DNA of 64,000 nt. Source: Paracamarosporium sp. OC-R06-R3 (Eukaryota > Ascomycota > Dothideomycetes > Pleosporales > Didymosphaeriaceae). Location of the stretch: contig JACVRA010000175.1 of the NCBI GenBank assembly GCA_019828545.1, positions 62,001-126,000 of the forward strand. Reading direction: 5' to 3'. The notes below the pieces were generated by a model. It had not been told where the DNA came from, ran no database searches, and was given only the letters and a program-made list of their open reading frames with translations. Position numbers and translations under genes: made by a program. Shown piece by piece: positions 1-11,117 of the stretch (position 1 is its first letter; each line of letters opens with the position of its first letter).

Positions 1-672
1 GCATTTGTTGGTGCATCTCGTGGGCTTCGGCGAAGATCCGCTCGAACACGTTGCGTTGCGAGTACAGCGTCGTCATGGTGATGGTCTCGAAGGGTATGCC
101 CGTCGACATGTCAAATGCCTTCTCTCGTTGCCTGTCCACGAGGATAAACGAGCTCCCATAACGCAGAATGTGCTTGCCGTGACCTGGAACGAACGAGAAG
201 TGTGCTGCGTGAGACGGACCCGTGGCGGGTTGGGCGGTGGTCACTTGCAAATGGTGAAGGCGCGGATTGAGGCGTTGGGCTAGTGACGAGATGATTCCGC
301 CTTGCGAGGCTTGCTGTGCACTAGCGAATTGTGTGCGGTGGAAGTTGGTCATCCATAGTAGTAGCCATGGGTATGCGTGGTCGCGATGCGTGATTTCAAG
401 GTCAACGAGCATGCGGCGGCGCAGCAGCGAGGCGCCCTGTTGGAGACCTTTCTGACCAATGCGCGCTGCAGTCGCGAGCGCTGCGAGACCGAAGCCCTAT
501 GGCGGTCGTGAGCACACGTCCAGTTCAGCAGTGGGAGCAGGCGTACGGCGGTAAAGAAAGGATTGCCGGTCAACTGGCCAAAGTAAGAGCTGAGGCCATC
601 GCCACCCTCGATGGGTGCATGCTTTGCGAGCTGCTGCGATGGGCCGGGCGGGATGGGATTGGGAGTGTCCAT
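1..672 (-). CDS. BCS1-like mitochondrial AAA ATPase, N-terminal part (cut by window start)
   Basis: The coding sequence runs leftward out of the window, so only about 207 N-terminal residues are visible. Exon 1 is 547-672 (42 residues, ATG at 670-672); a 50-nt GT..AG intron lies at 497-546; exon 2 continues from 496 to the window edge. The spliced protein reads NPFFTA then GFGLAALATAARIG, a glycine/alanine membrane segment, followed by DLEITHRDHAYPWLLLWM, FSFVPGHGKHILRYG, and PFETITMTTLYSQRNVFERI. This is the BCS1 N-terminal domain layout: one membrane segment, an internal import signal and a beta-rich domain before the AAA module. Yeast Bcs1 inserts the Rieske protein into complex III in the inner mitochondrial membrane. 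Fungal genomes carry several BCS1-like paralogues, so orthology to Bcs1 itself is open. The ATPase domain would lie beyond the edge and is not seen. Confidence 0.88.
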
Positions 673-1138
673 GAAGAGCAACGATGACGCCGCAAAACTT
701 TGAACTATCGCTTCCCACGCGACGCGCTAGGCTCAAAGCAGTAGGGAAGACAAGGGTGTGCAGCAGCAAGTGACACGGAGATACCCCCATCGGTGTCATA
801 GAATGAGCTCTTCGCGGCCATCAATGTGTGCGTCAAAGGTTCGCTGCCCGACAGCAGACGTCAGCATAGGGCGTGTCTGGGCGATGGGCGGCATGGAGCC
901 AGCCGCTGGGCTGCAGGAACGGCGGCGGCTGCTTTTTGGCGAAGATCCGGGGAAGGAGCAAGCACGTCTAGCGTGCTCCAGTGGGGCGGAAAGCGCGATG
1001 CAGTGGTAGAGCTTGGACCACCCGACTGGTAAAATACTCCCCCCAGTTGGAGCTGCTCTCTTGCAAGCCCTCATTACCTGCACCTTTATCCGCAGCCTGC
1101 AAAGGTACTCGTCGGCCTCACTGTGCTCTCTTTGCACC
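673..1138. promoter_or_regulatory. divergent intergenic region, BCS1-like / RRM gene
   Basis: This 466-bp gap separates two genes transcribed away from each other, so it must hold both promoters. Short open frames here show no recognisable protein. I see no distinct element. Confidence 0.5.
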
Positions 1139-2705
1139 ATGGCAACTGTCACCATTGGCAGATCCTATTTTGATGCCCTGCTACGTCGGTGAGTACTTGT
1201 GCCGTATCTCTACCTTGTTTGCTAATGACTGATGGCTTTTAGGGCTGACTTTGTAGGTCGTCTTCAAGATGCAAACCTAGTTATCGCTAGACTTACCCAT
1301 CCCCAGCATACTTCTGGCCACGAAATCGACACCAGTCCAAGCTTGTCCGACAACGTGACCATCGCTAAAGTCGAATATGACCACTTGCTACAGGCTGTTC
1401 GAGAGTATGGTACGTTCTCCCTCCACAATTCAAGCTCCTGGCTCCATCGGCACTTGATTAAAGCGTAGTAGGTCTACTTAAGAGCGCACTGTTTCGCGGC
1501 GGACTAACGGCCGAAACCCTGGACACGCTGCTTACTGGCGAGAATGCCGCCCACGATGAACCACAGACGTGTACGAATCAGTCTACCTCTTGGGAAGAGA
1601 TCTTCGCCCAACCTCACTCTATACCCATTACCGTGAGCCGCCCTCATCCCGAAGACTCACCGCCCACCTCGGATACTATGACAATTGGAGAAGGCATCGT
1701 TCAGCCGCGGAAGCTCTCCCAGCCCCACAATAGAGTATATAGCTACGGTCATACTGACTCTTTTGGTACACTGGACAAGGAGCATGAGGAGCATAAGGAG
1801 CATAAGGAGCACCAATCGACCAACCATGTTCCTGTGAATGGCCAACGGACGGTACTTGTCACCAACCTTTCGGACCGAACTACACACAAAGATCTTACCT
1901 GTATCATTCGAGGTGGACGACTTCTAGATATCTTCATCCGTAAGGATCGCTCAGCCACCGTTTCGTTCGTTGAAGGAGCAGGTGAGTGTCGAAAAATGCA
2001 ACATGCATAATTTACGTTATGAGTGTCGTTTTCCAGCTAATTCGCTCGAAGCTGATTTCCTCGCCTACGCCAGGCGCAATGACATCTACTTGCAGACAAA
2101 ACGGCTCGAGTTTCGATGGAACGACCGTCAATTCCACGTACCGCCGCACGTTGCGAACAAGATTGCCAATGGAGCCAGCCGTAATCTCATCGTACGCGGG
2201 GCGCTAGGGAAAGTTACGGCAGATCAGATTCGAGATCACCTTGACCACATTCACAATCTTGTCGTAAGTTGTTTCAAGAACTCTGGATTATGCGAAACAC
2301 TTTGATCTTATATGAATTCGCAGGTTGTAGATATCTCTTTCAGGGGAATGGATGCTTTCATCTCCACTAACTCTATTCACAATGCTCTGTTCGCGAGGAC
2401 GTGCATGATGTCTCGTACTGCATACAAGGGCTTACGAATTGACTGGTGGGCCATTCCGCACTATAATTTCCCGGGAAATAAGCTCACTTCGCAGGTGCCC
2501 CGACGAGTGTGCAGCGCCTCTTCCTCGACCGATCGCAAAAGACCTAGTCACAACTACGATTGTTCCCACCAGGCCAGTCCCTGTCACCAACCGTTACAGT
2601 CTTCTCTATGATGAGTCCGAACTGGAATCTGACTCAGAGGACGGTTGTTATATGACGGACGGTATCCGAGTGAGCAGCCAATGGGCTGATGCTGCCGTGG
2701 CTTAA
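1139..2705 (+). CDS. RNA-binding protein with two divergent RRM domains
   Basis: Six exons give a 428-residue protein: 1139-1188, 1243-1409, 1472-1981, 2037-2263, 2324-2445, 2495-2705. All phases agree. The start of exon 3 could be 1469 instead of 1472, changing one residue. Residues about 199-280 (start RTVLVTNLSDRTTHKDL) and 291-365 (start RNLIVRGALGKVTADQI, end YKGLRIDW) look like two RRM folds, each with a hydrophobic beta-1 strand and a late basic or aromatic strand. After the second comes CPDECAAPLPR and an acidic C-terminus. The layout resembles fungal Nrd1-type RNA-binding proteins, which bind mRNA and influence sexual differentiation; that role is inference. The linker contains a Glu/His/Lys repeat at 1780-1812. 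The aromatic RNP positions are not well kept, so RNA contacts may be atypical. Confidence 0.8.
1780..1812 (+). repeat. short in-frame tandem repeat (EEH/KEH) in the RRM gene
   Basis: A 9-nt unit close to aaggagcat is repeated about four times, encoding EHEEHKEHKEH in the linker before the first RRM. It is in frame, so copy-number change would alter only linker length. Confidence 0.7.
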
Positions 2706-3498
2706 GAATTTCCTCATTGATAGCTTTGGCCGCCTTCTGCAGACAATGCTGTCGATCTTCTCTTGACGCTCAGGTTGTCATCTCAGTGACGATGACGTCT
2801 TAGTGTCCTTGAAACAGATCGCCTTGCCGAACAAGACGGAGATGGTATAGCACGCTACCTTATTTCCCTTCTTCAAAGTGGTATTGGAACTAGCGGACAT
2901 TGCACATGGTGATCAATACACTGCTAGTGGATATCTGGATTTCTCTAGCCTGTATCCTTTTATAGGTGAAGGATGGAGTTCTCTGTACGCCCTGAAGATG
3001 GAATCATATTATACTAGTATTCGAGCATGTTGTTCTGGTTATTTCCCCAAGGCTTGCTGTCCCTCTACGGAATTGTTATGTCTTTCCTCGGAAGTATAAA
3101 TACCCCAGGCGTAATGCGACTTTCAATAGAATTTACTCAAGTTAACTTTGAGACAGTTAGTAGTCAGTGTGATCAAAATTTACTAATGTAATATCAGTAA
3201 CGCCGACCTTCACAGCAGCAACAAAATACAACTACTTAGCGTACACGATTTACAGTGCCAACCCTTTATGTGTCACTGTGATGTTTAGATTGGCAAGATT
3301 GTTTTGCACCCCGGGAACAGGGCATTGTTGTCCCGTCGGGGGTCCGGCATTAAGGGTTAGACTAACTCCGTGCACACGACTTGACTGCCCAACACCTCTC
3401 CACTTCATCCTTCCCACTTATCACGATTTCATGAAGAAGAGAAAACCACCGGAAGATAGAGGATACACCATAGCCGGCTATAACGTTCGCCAACTACG
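2706..3498. other. intergenic region, no gene seen
   Basis: The 793-bp gap holds the 3' flank of the RRM gene and the promoter of the EthD gene. It is fairly AT-rich around 3000-3250. The open frames are short, lack splice-supported extensions and match nothing I recognise. Confidence 0.5.
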
Positions 3499-3998
3499 AT
3501 GACATACTCCGTCATCCTCCATGTCCCTCGCAAACCAGGTCTGAGCTCCGAGCAGTTCAAATATCACTGGGAAAATGTACACGTTCCGCTTCTGAAAACA
3601 CTGGTTGGGTACGATTTTCCGCTATCGCACACACGACACTACATTGAACGCCCGTTGTACTCCCCGGCCGCTCATGACCATACCGGAACAACTAGCGAGC
3701 ATCTCCAGGTCTCTGGCGATGTAGATGGCATAGCGGTTCTCACGTTTGCCAGTAAGGAGCACTATGAAAGGTACAACAACAAGTTGTTGGATGGGAGGAA
3801 GAGGAAAGCATATGAAGGAGATCTTGAGGACTTTGTGGATAGAGCGATGTTGAGAGCAGTGTTTGCGGTAAGTGATCATGTTTGAGTTACTGATGAAGCC
3901 ATGTTCACTCAAGCTAACTGATTGATGTATAGGGCGAAACCAAAGCGACTGGTAGGGACGGAGGCATGGTAGGATGGAGATTTGTGGGAAGCGTTTGA
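3499..3998 (+). CDS. EthD-domain protein
   Basis: Two exons (3499-3867 and 3933-3998) encode 144 residues; the intron has a gtaagt donor and a tatag acceptor. The N-terminus MTYSVILHVPRKPGLSSEQF followed by YHWENVHVPLLKTL is the ferredoxin-like dimeric alpha/beta-barrel pattern of the EthD family, in which a conserved histidine follows a F/Y-x-x-Y/H-W segment. The second half (GIAVLTFASKEHYERY, then EDFVDRAMLRAVF) completes the fold. EthD relatives act in ether degradation in bacteria and in fungal polyketide or anthraquinone tailoring. No biosynthetic enzymes flank this copy, so its substrate is unknown. The C-terminal exon adds a short glycine-rich tail. Confidence 0.8.
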
Positions 3999-4375
3999 CG
4001 GCCAACAAAATCATGGCCATGCGTGAGGTCTTTACTGCCGGTGTAGATGACTCTGGGAATCGTAGCTCTAACTGTCTGGCTTATGCGCTATCCGGTACCA
4101 ACCCATCTGAAAACCTCTCCAAGCCTTCAGTTCCCACCGTAGAGCACGCCCTTAAGCTCAGGTTCACAAATTGCCAACCTAAGACTATGTGCTCCTACAG
4201 CTACCAATCAGAATGATGGACCGCATCCTTCAGCGACCTAGCGTGTTTTCCTATCTCCGTGCGCGCATTAACGCCGAAGCCCACTTCCTCCAACCGTAAT
4301 ACTCCATGGACATCGCAACACATCACGCAGCATTTTCCTTATTCGTCACGTATCGCCTAATCAGGTCGCTTGGAA
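3999..4375. other. intergenic region, nitrilase promoter
   Basis: The 377-bp gap holds the EthD 3' flank and the nitrilase 5' flank. A longer open frame starting at 4306 overlaps nitrilase exon 1 in another frame and is not supported. Confidence 0.5.
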
Positions 4376-5555
4376 ATGGCGCCAATCGTCAAGGTTGCTG
4401 TTATACAATTGTATCCCAAGGTAGGCTCGAAAAAGAGGCGGGACCGGGATGCGTCATATTGACAGGGTATAGCCGCTGCAGCTTGAGCACAACTTCAACA
4501 AGGCGGCGACATACATACGGAGTGCGGCTGCGCAGGGTGCGGAGCTGGCTGTTCTGCCTGGTAAGCTTACACTGCTTATTCGCAATCCACTCACACAACA
4601 TCTAATTCAGGCCCTAGAGTACCATCTTACGAACTGGTTGCCCAAGGACCCAGCATTTGTCGGCTTATGCGACCAATGGGAGACGTACTTGAACAAGTAT
4701 AAGGAGTTGGCCAAAGAGTGCGGGATATGTATCCAGCCCGGCACAATTGTGGAATCGCACCCCCAGGAAGAAGCCGATGAGAATAAGCTTCTGAACGTAG
4801 CGTATTTTATTGACCACGAGGGCAACGTCGTCGGCAAATACGTCAAGAAGAATCTATGGTGTGTATTTTTCTATCTGATACTTTTTCTTCTCTTCCGATT
4901 TTGGTTTGTCCAGTGGTATGAAAAAATGGGTGCTAACGATACAACAGGCATCCCGAACGCGAACACCTGACGGGCAGCGGAAGAGATGTGCACGAGGTCT
5001 TCGACACCCCCATCGGTAAGGTGGGCATGTTGATATGCTGGGACTTGGCCTTTCCCGAGGCGTTCCGCGAGCTCATAGCCAACGGCGCAAAGATCATCAT
5101 CACGCCTACCTTCTGGACATTGAATGACTGTAACGCTGCGGGACTGGCACTGAATCCGAGCTCAGAGGCGCTCTTCCTGAATTCGATGCTCACGAGTCGG
5201 GCTTTTGAGAACACGTGTGGTAAGCTCACTACTTCTCCCCTTCAACGATGAGAATGTCTGCAGAGAGCCCTACTGACCTACTATTGTAGCGGTGGTATTC
5301 GCCAACGCTGGAGGTCCACCTGGTCACGGCTACGCTGGTCTCTCACAAGTGGTCGTCCCATTCATAGGACCGTTGGTGCGGATGGGGAGCTGCGCGGAGG
5401 GAATGAGCGTTGTAGACATCGATATGCAGGTGTTGGAAGATGCTGAAGAGAATTACCGAGTAAGGGCTGATTTGGCGAGGGATGACTGGCATTATGACTA
5501 CAGGCATTCAAACACGAAGGATAATGACGATGGTAAGGTCAGGGAGAGACTGTAG
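4376..5555 (+). CDS. carbon-nitrogen hydrolase (nitrilase superfamily)
   Basis: Five exons (4376-4420, 4473-4560, 4618-4858, 4948-5219, 5290-5555) give 303 residues with consistent phases. The catalytic triad of the superfamily is present: Glu about 45 in LAVLPEYHLTNW, Lys 121 or 122 in KYVKKNLWHPERE, and Cys about 155 in VGMLICWDLAFPEAF. The usual AGG/GGPPGHGYAGLSQ segment follows. Family members hydrolyse nitriles, amides or carbamoyl groups through a cysteine thioester. The protein is single-domain and cytosolic-looking, with no signal peptide. Substrate cannot be assigned; a general omega-amidase or N-carbamoyl hydrolase is as likely as a true nitrilase. Acceptors for introns 1 and 2 were chosen by homology from several nearby AGs, so those two junctions are the least certain. 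Confidence 0.88.
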
Positions 5556-6499
5556 GGTGGTGTATAGCTAGGGAGGTCGGTTCTCTTATGTAGACCAAGT
5601 CTTAGGATGGACGGCAATTTTGTAACAAAAAGCAATCATTAAACCTAGCTTTCACATATTGCATGCGCCAACTCACCAAGACGATTATTTCTTATCATCA
5701 CCGCATATTGTGGGTGTATGTGTTATGAGGGACACTACCGTAGCTGTCTCAAGTAGTAATATTAGAGGTGAACAGTTGGCCAAGCTATGTGAAATTGCAA
5801 CGTAGAGGATTTGGAAAGGTAGATGATGAATGGAGCATTCAGGGGTCGAGGGAACGAAATCGGACTACAGTGGGACGAGACGCCACACGCATCGCCACAG
5901 GGACGCGCGCGTTGGTGGTGAGCAAGGAATCAGCTACGATCAGGGATTTATTTGAATAATAACAGTATAGCCCGTGCTAGTCTCAGTTTATATCCCTGGC
6001 GTGGGATGATGCTCTTTCGTGAGCACATCATTCTTGGAACATTGTTCGAGTGTATATTGTGGTGTTTTGTGACGGTGATCAGGCGGGCTTCGGTAATGAA
6101 AGTGCGGGAGGCATGTGCGCGACCGCGAAAATGGTACCTGCGTGCCTGGCACAAGCGTCTACGAGTGCTGTCTACAGACAAGAAACTCCAGACAACAAAA
6201 CCAGTAAGTTTAGGCAGCGATGGACTGGCGATCCAGATTTGCCTCCACACTTCGTTTATCGGGAATTGTGTCGTCGTCGTCGATCGATCGCGTAGTTGCT
6301 GGGGCGCACAGAAAGGCGCGTGTTTTTATGACGTACGTGCGCGCTCAGCCACTCACGCGGGCGGGCCATGGTTGCGATGTGATGCGATCCACCTGGTAAC
6401 ACTGACTCGTTATCCCCTCCTCCACATTCTCACCGCCCGCAATAACTCCCTGATTCCAATTTTCTCTCGACATTTGCGACTAGCACTCTGATATTCACC
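5556..6499. other. intergenic region, no gene seen
   Basis: The 944-bp gap contains overlapping open frames on both strands around 5950-6490, the longest starting at a non-ATG codon with unremarkable composition. CT-rich sequence just before 6500 fits the 5' leader of the next gene. Confidence 0.5.
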
Positions 6500-8041
6500 A
6501 TGAGTTCGAGCAAAGGCCAAGAGGGCTCGGCGGTGCCCACGAAGCAGAAAGGTTCCTGGACCAGCTTCCTCAAGGTATGCTTGCGTCGTACGAGCGCTGG
6601 GATGTTTACAGCACCCTGAGCCCTACGCACTATGTTTCGAAGCGCATATACTAAAAGGTTCGCAGTCCATAGCATCCTTCAATGGCGACCTGTCGTCCAT
6701 GACAGCGCCTGCATTCATCCTCTCTACTACCTCCCTCGTTGAATTCTCCTCGTACTGGACCGAGCACCCCTCCGTTTTCGTCGCCCCCGCCGCCGAGAAA
6801 GACCCTGCCAAGCGATGCATGCTAGTATTGAAGTGGTTCCTCAGCACGCTGAAGCAGCAGTATGCGAGTCGAAGTGAGAAGCTGGGTAGCGAGAAGAAGC
6901 CTCTCAACCCTTTCCTGGGCGAGTTGTTCCTTGGGAAATGGGAGGACGAGGCAGGCGAGACACAACTGATCAGCGAACAAGTCAGGTACACAACAACACC
7001 TAGGTTCAGAGCTCTAGAGTTTAGCTAACGTGGGTAGCCACCACCCTCCTGTCACCGCATACTCTATTTGGAACAGCAAGCACGGTGTGCGGCTCCAGGG
7101 TTACAACGCGCAGAAAGCGTCCTTCAAGACCACCATAAACGTCAAGCAGGTCGGTCACGCCATGTACCACATCGACGCATTCAACGAAGACTACCTTATC
7201 ACGCTTCCCCCGTTGCACATTGAAGGTCTGGTAGTGGGAGCGCCGTATGTTGAGCTCAACAGCTCCACCTACATCCAGTCTTCATCCGGCTACACTGCAA
7301 AGATTGAATACAGCGGCCGCGGTTGGGTCAGCGGCAAGTCCAACAGCTTTACCGCCAGCGTCTATCCTGAAGACAAGAAGAAGGAGCCCATCTACACGGC
7401 CGAGGGTCAATGGACAGGGAAATTCAGCATTAAAGATGCCAAAACAAAGCAGGTACGCGTTCCAATGATCAGTTCTTCAGGATAGCACATTTATGTATCC
7501 TTTATGTATGGTTAGTCGCTAATCCGTGTTGCTCATAGGTCGTGGACACCTACGACCCGGAAGTCACGAAGCCTACTCCGCTGACAATTGCTCCCATCGA
7601 ACAACAAGACGACTTCGAGTCGCGGAAAGCCTGGAAGAAGGTCGCCGATGCCATCATAAAGGGCGATATGGATACTACCTCAGCTGAAAAATCCATCATT
7701 GAAAACCGCCAACGCGCTATGCGCAAGGCCGAGAAGGAACAAGGCAAAGAGTGGGAACGCAAGTTTTTCAACCGCGTCGCCAAGGACCCAATCTTCGAAA
7801 AATTGGTAGGTTGCCCGGCAGCATGAAGACAGTGATGATGAGAGTCAATTGCTGACCATTTTCCTAGGCGGCCAAGATTGGCGAACAGGCTAACCAGGAC
7901 GCGACAAACGGGGTATGGTTATTTGACCAGGAGAAGGCGAATGCTGCGAAGTCGCCGTTCCACCCTGATGTAAATCCTCCTGTTTATGTGGATATCGGAG
8001 ACCTGAGCAGGACGAGTACGAAGAGTACCGCTGCAGCTTGA
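6500..8041 (+). CDS. KES1: oxysterol-binding protein homologue, Kes1/Osh4 type
   Basis: Five exons (6500-6574, 6666-6985, 7038-7452, 7539-7805, 7868-8041) encode 416 residues. The N-terminus carries [18 protein letters not shown], the lid region of yeast Kes1, and the spliced family signature EQVSHHPP falls at about 129-136, split by intron 2. [16 protein letters not shown] and [18 protein letters not shown] are further ORD hallmarks, and [13 protein letters not shown] marks the C-terminal part. There is no PH domain or ankyrin repeat, so it is a short, stand-alone lipid-transfer domain. Kes1/Osh4 exchanges sterol and PI4P between ER and Golgi membranes and restrains Sec14-dependent traffic. 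The two histidines that bind the PI4P phosphates (H133, H134) are present, so a working exchanger is expected. Confidence 0.93.
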
Positions 8042-8863
8042 GTGCGCAATGTATGTTGTCCGCACTTTGGCTGATTATGCATTCAGGGAGTAAGTAAGAT
8101 GGAATACCCGAAGAAATATGTCACGGTTGGTAGGATTTGGATCAAAGAGGGAAATACTTGGGTTAGGCTTTGAGGGATGAGCGGGGAGTAATGTTAGGGT
8201 GGAGAGGTCATCATTATTCACGAATGTATGCCTAGATGTTACGAGTTCCTAATGCGTCTATCTTATTCCTCGGCAGTGCAACTCAGGCCATGATACTACA
8301 ACAAGGTTCTGGTGTCGTGTCTGGTCTTTGCTATCTTGAATATATTGTACAAAGTCCAACTTTCTGCTTCAATAACTCTTGTAAGTTATAGCTTAGTTAC
8401 AAATTTGAAGGCAGCTCAGTGCTCAAAGGCGATGAGGACGTTCGCGCTCGCTAACCGGCCTCAGATCAGCCAGCGTGTAAGTCCTCTTTTCCACGAAGGG
8501 GCATAGGAAGTGGAGGGTCAAGTACTGTTCACGTCTGCATCACAGGTATCAAACTTCATGATCGCCATTACCCGAAACCTTGGTGAATCCGATGCTAAGA
8601 TACTCTTACACATAATGCAGGCTGACAGAGAAACAGATACACCAATTAAGAAATCAAACAAAACGCCTAAATATGCTATCGCTAGAAAGAAACGGGCATT
8701 ATGCTGATGATGGTGCCGAGTGCTCCCTTCAGTCGAACACTCCAAAGAAACACAACAAGAACGCATGCCAAACCCGAACAACGCCGATACCAGCAACATC
8801 TCAAAAGCAAACCCGTCACCAACCATCTACACATCGTCTCCACACATCACTTCCCCGCTCTCC
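8042..8863. other. convergent 3' intergenic region
   Basis: The 822 bp between two converging genes hold their 3' untranslated regions. A set of frames from 8510 on is the antisense shadow of the gene that ends at 8864 or is too short to judge. Confidence 0.5.
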
Positions 8864-10558
8864 TCACTCGGCCTCGGAATCGTCTTCATCCCCCGGAATC
8901 CTACACCCACAAGGCCACTGATTCCCCAGTCTTCCAGGATACTTCGCTCTAAACTCCTCCTCGCTCATCCTTCCATCTCCCACCTTCTCTTCATCCACCG
9001 GCTCGACCTGATGTCCCACCCCCGTCTCGAGATCCTGGTCCCCTTCAAACGCCCAGCAGTGCCTCTCATAGTCCCATCCATGTTTCCCAGGTTTGAGAAA
9101 CGGTGTGGTGAACTTCTTCTTTCGCCGGTGCGGGGGAACGATTTTCTTGCGTGCGTCGGCGGCTGCGCGCTGGTTCTCGATGTCCCGGTGGGGAATGAGC
9201 GTCGTGTGGATGGTCGTTGATTGGGCGTCGCTGCCGGGCGCGCCAGATGCATGTGCGGAGACGACTAGATGTTCGCGGGTGCCTGGCAGGGGGAGGGCGC
9301 GAAGTGGTGTTTCAGTTGGTGGATTAGTGGACGTGCACTTGTAGGTCGGGTTGAGGGAGAAGGCGGAGAGAAAGGGGTGCGCGGGGAGCTTGTGCAGGTT
9401 TTGGACTTTGGGGAGGTAGAGGTCGGAGTCGGCGTTGTTCCAAGGGAATGTGTCGGGGGGGTGGGCCTGCGGAGGTTTTCTGGAGGGCTTTGGGGCCATG
9501 GCGGTTTGAGCGGGTGAAGGGGCAGGACAGGTGTCGGGCCTGCGCGTCTGAGATGCCGTAGTGGGATGAGTGGACGGAGGTGGGGTTGGATCCAGAAGTT
9601 TGGCGGTGCTGGAAGACGGCGGCGGCGCGGTGATGTTGTCTAGTTTGGTTTTCTTAGTTGCTTGGTGCGCGTCTTGCGCTGGTGCCTTGCGTTTGTTGTT
9701 CACTTTGCTGTCCATGGTGAATATGGCACCGTCTTTCTCTTCCGGATTCGACTTTGCAGCAGAAGTTAGATCTGCCTTCAAAGGTTTGTTTTCCTGAGCC
9801 TTTGGTACCGGAGAAGGCGGTGCTGCGTCAATCTCTGCCCCCATCAACCTCCTTATCTCCTCACTCATGCTCCTCATCGTCTTGCCTTGAGTCACCATGG
9901 CATCTTCCACGAACCCCTTTTTCTTTTTCTTTTTCTTTTTCTTCATGCCTTCCACATCGATGTTTTTGGTGTGGTTTTTCATCAGCTGTATTTCATTCTT
10001 CTCCTTCACAGTCCCCCCCTTTGGCCCCTGTCCGAAAGCCCTCGTCTCGACCTCAGTAATCCAGTCACCAATCTGTTCTTTACTCCATATTGGCTCTCTC
10101 TCCATCTCTTCAACTTTCGCATCGCCGGCGTACCTCCTCACGTACTCATTTAGCACTCTTTTTCTTGAGAACTTATGTGCAATGGTGCGGCCATCACGTG
10201 CGTGGGTGTAGCGTTTGCCTCTGCCGTCGTAGAGGGGTATGCGTAGGCCATTTTTGGTGTAATATTGTGCATCTTGGGACATCTTGAAAGCCTTTGGAGC
10301 GGAAGAAGCACCCTTGGAGGATGAAATGCCGAGGATGGATTTAGTCTTGTTTACGACTTTAAATTTGGAGTGTTTCTGAAAGGCACCAGTCCTCTTGGTA
10401 GTGTCCGTGGCATAAGAGGTTTTGTTTCTAGAGAACGCGAAACCCTGTGTGGCTTTGGTGTTCCGTTTGCTACCCTTCTTTGTGGATGCATTTTGTATGG
10501 CAAGCGCAGATGCATCGCTAATGATAGCTGTTTGACGGTTTTTGGTCGAGCCGTTCAT
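8864..10558 (-). CDS. lysine-rich hypothetical protein, 564 residues
   Basis: A single uninterrupted exon from ATG (10556-10558) to the stop encodes 564 residues. I recognise no domain. The N-terminal 210 residues are basic (repeated Lys, Ser and Thr) with a more ordered stretch YYTKNGLRIPLYDGRGKRYT. A run of about nine lysines sits near residue 210, encoded by the ctt/ttt-rich tract at 9917-9943. The middle is rich in Pro, Ser and Thr and looks disordered. The C-terminus is the most structured part: HRRKKKFTTPFLKPGKHGW, YERHCWAFEGD, and NQWPCGCRIPG before an acidic tail. The basic tracts suggest nuclear or nucleolar location, which is inference. The long uninterrupted frame, the ATG start and the separate folded C-terminus make it a real gene. 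Confidence 0.75.
   Translation of the reverse strand: MNGSTKNRQTAIISDASALAIQNASTKKGSKRNTKATQGFAFSRNKTSYATDTTKRTGAFQKHSKFKVVNKTKSILGISSSKGASSAPKAFKMSQDAQYYTKNGLRIPLYDGRGKRYTHARDGRTIAHKFSRKRVLNEYVRRYAGDAKVEEMEREPIWSKEQIGDWITEVETRAFGQGPKGGTVKEKNEIQLMKNHTKNIDVEGMKKKKKKKKKGFVEDAMVTQGKTMRSMSEEIRRLMGAEIDAAPPSPVPKAQENKPLKADLTSAAKSNPEEKDGAIFTMDSKVNNKRKAPAQDAHQATKKTKLDNITAPPPSSSTAKLLDPTPPPSTHPTTASQTRRPDTCPAPSPAQTAMAPKPSRKPPQAHPPDTFPWNNADSDLYLPKVQNLHKLPAHPFLSAFSLNPTYKCTSTNPPTETPLRALPLPGTREHLVVSAHASGAPGSDAQSTTIHTTLIPHRDIENQRAAADARKKIVPPHRRKKKFTTPFLKPGKHGWDYERHCWAFEGDQDLETGVGHQVEPVDEEKVGDGRMSEEEFRAKYPGRLGNQWPCGCRIPGDEDDSEAE
9917..9943 (-). repeat. polypurine tract encoding poly-lysine
   Basis: On the + strand this is a run of ttcttt-type pyrimidines; on the coding strand it is read as consecutive AAG/AAA codons inside the 564-residue protein. 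Such tracts slip easily, so length variation between strains is likely. Confidence 0.7.
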
Positions 10559-11117
10559 GGTGAATGTCTTTTACGGTTTCCAAGATACATAAAGTTTGAA
10601 GATCGTTGGAAATGTGTGGTAAGCAGGGTAGTTCCAAGCTTGGGTTGGAGACAGGTATAATAGTTTGCAGGGGTGGGTGAGAAAGTCAAGATACAATGTA
10701 ACAAAGCGACTTGTAAGTCAAATAAGACTATTGTTAGCACTCGTCTTGTTGTCTCGGTTTCATTATTTGACAATGCATTCGCATTATTGACGAATGTGCA
10801 CGCTGTTATTGTTCGCCGCCCTGAACTTTGATTGGTTACGCCTTGTCGTCTTGCTGGCTCCTGCGGTGAATGTGAGTCTTATGTACTTAACACTCTCGTT
10901 GTATGCAGATGTAGGTCTAGAGTGTAATTACAACAGATTAAAGGCAGACCACGATATTGATTGCTATAGCAGGAAAATGGAAAATTCGCAAACACTGCGA
11001 GCACGTGAATGAGATTGATCAGCTACCTATGCCATCAGAGAAAATCCGTTTGTCATCATGTTCATGTATTGTGAACGACCACCATGGAGACCGCTTAAGG
11101 ATCGCAAACATCCATTC
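10559..11117. other. intergenic region, no gene seen
   Basis: The 559-bp gap contains the promoter of the lysine-rich gene and the 3' flank of the transporter. Only short frames occur. Confidence 0.5.

Noticed and set aside
5952..6491. 179-residue plus-strand frame
   Set aside because: It starts at a non-ATG codon, has Arg/Cys-heavy composition and resembles no family.
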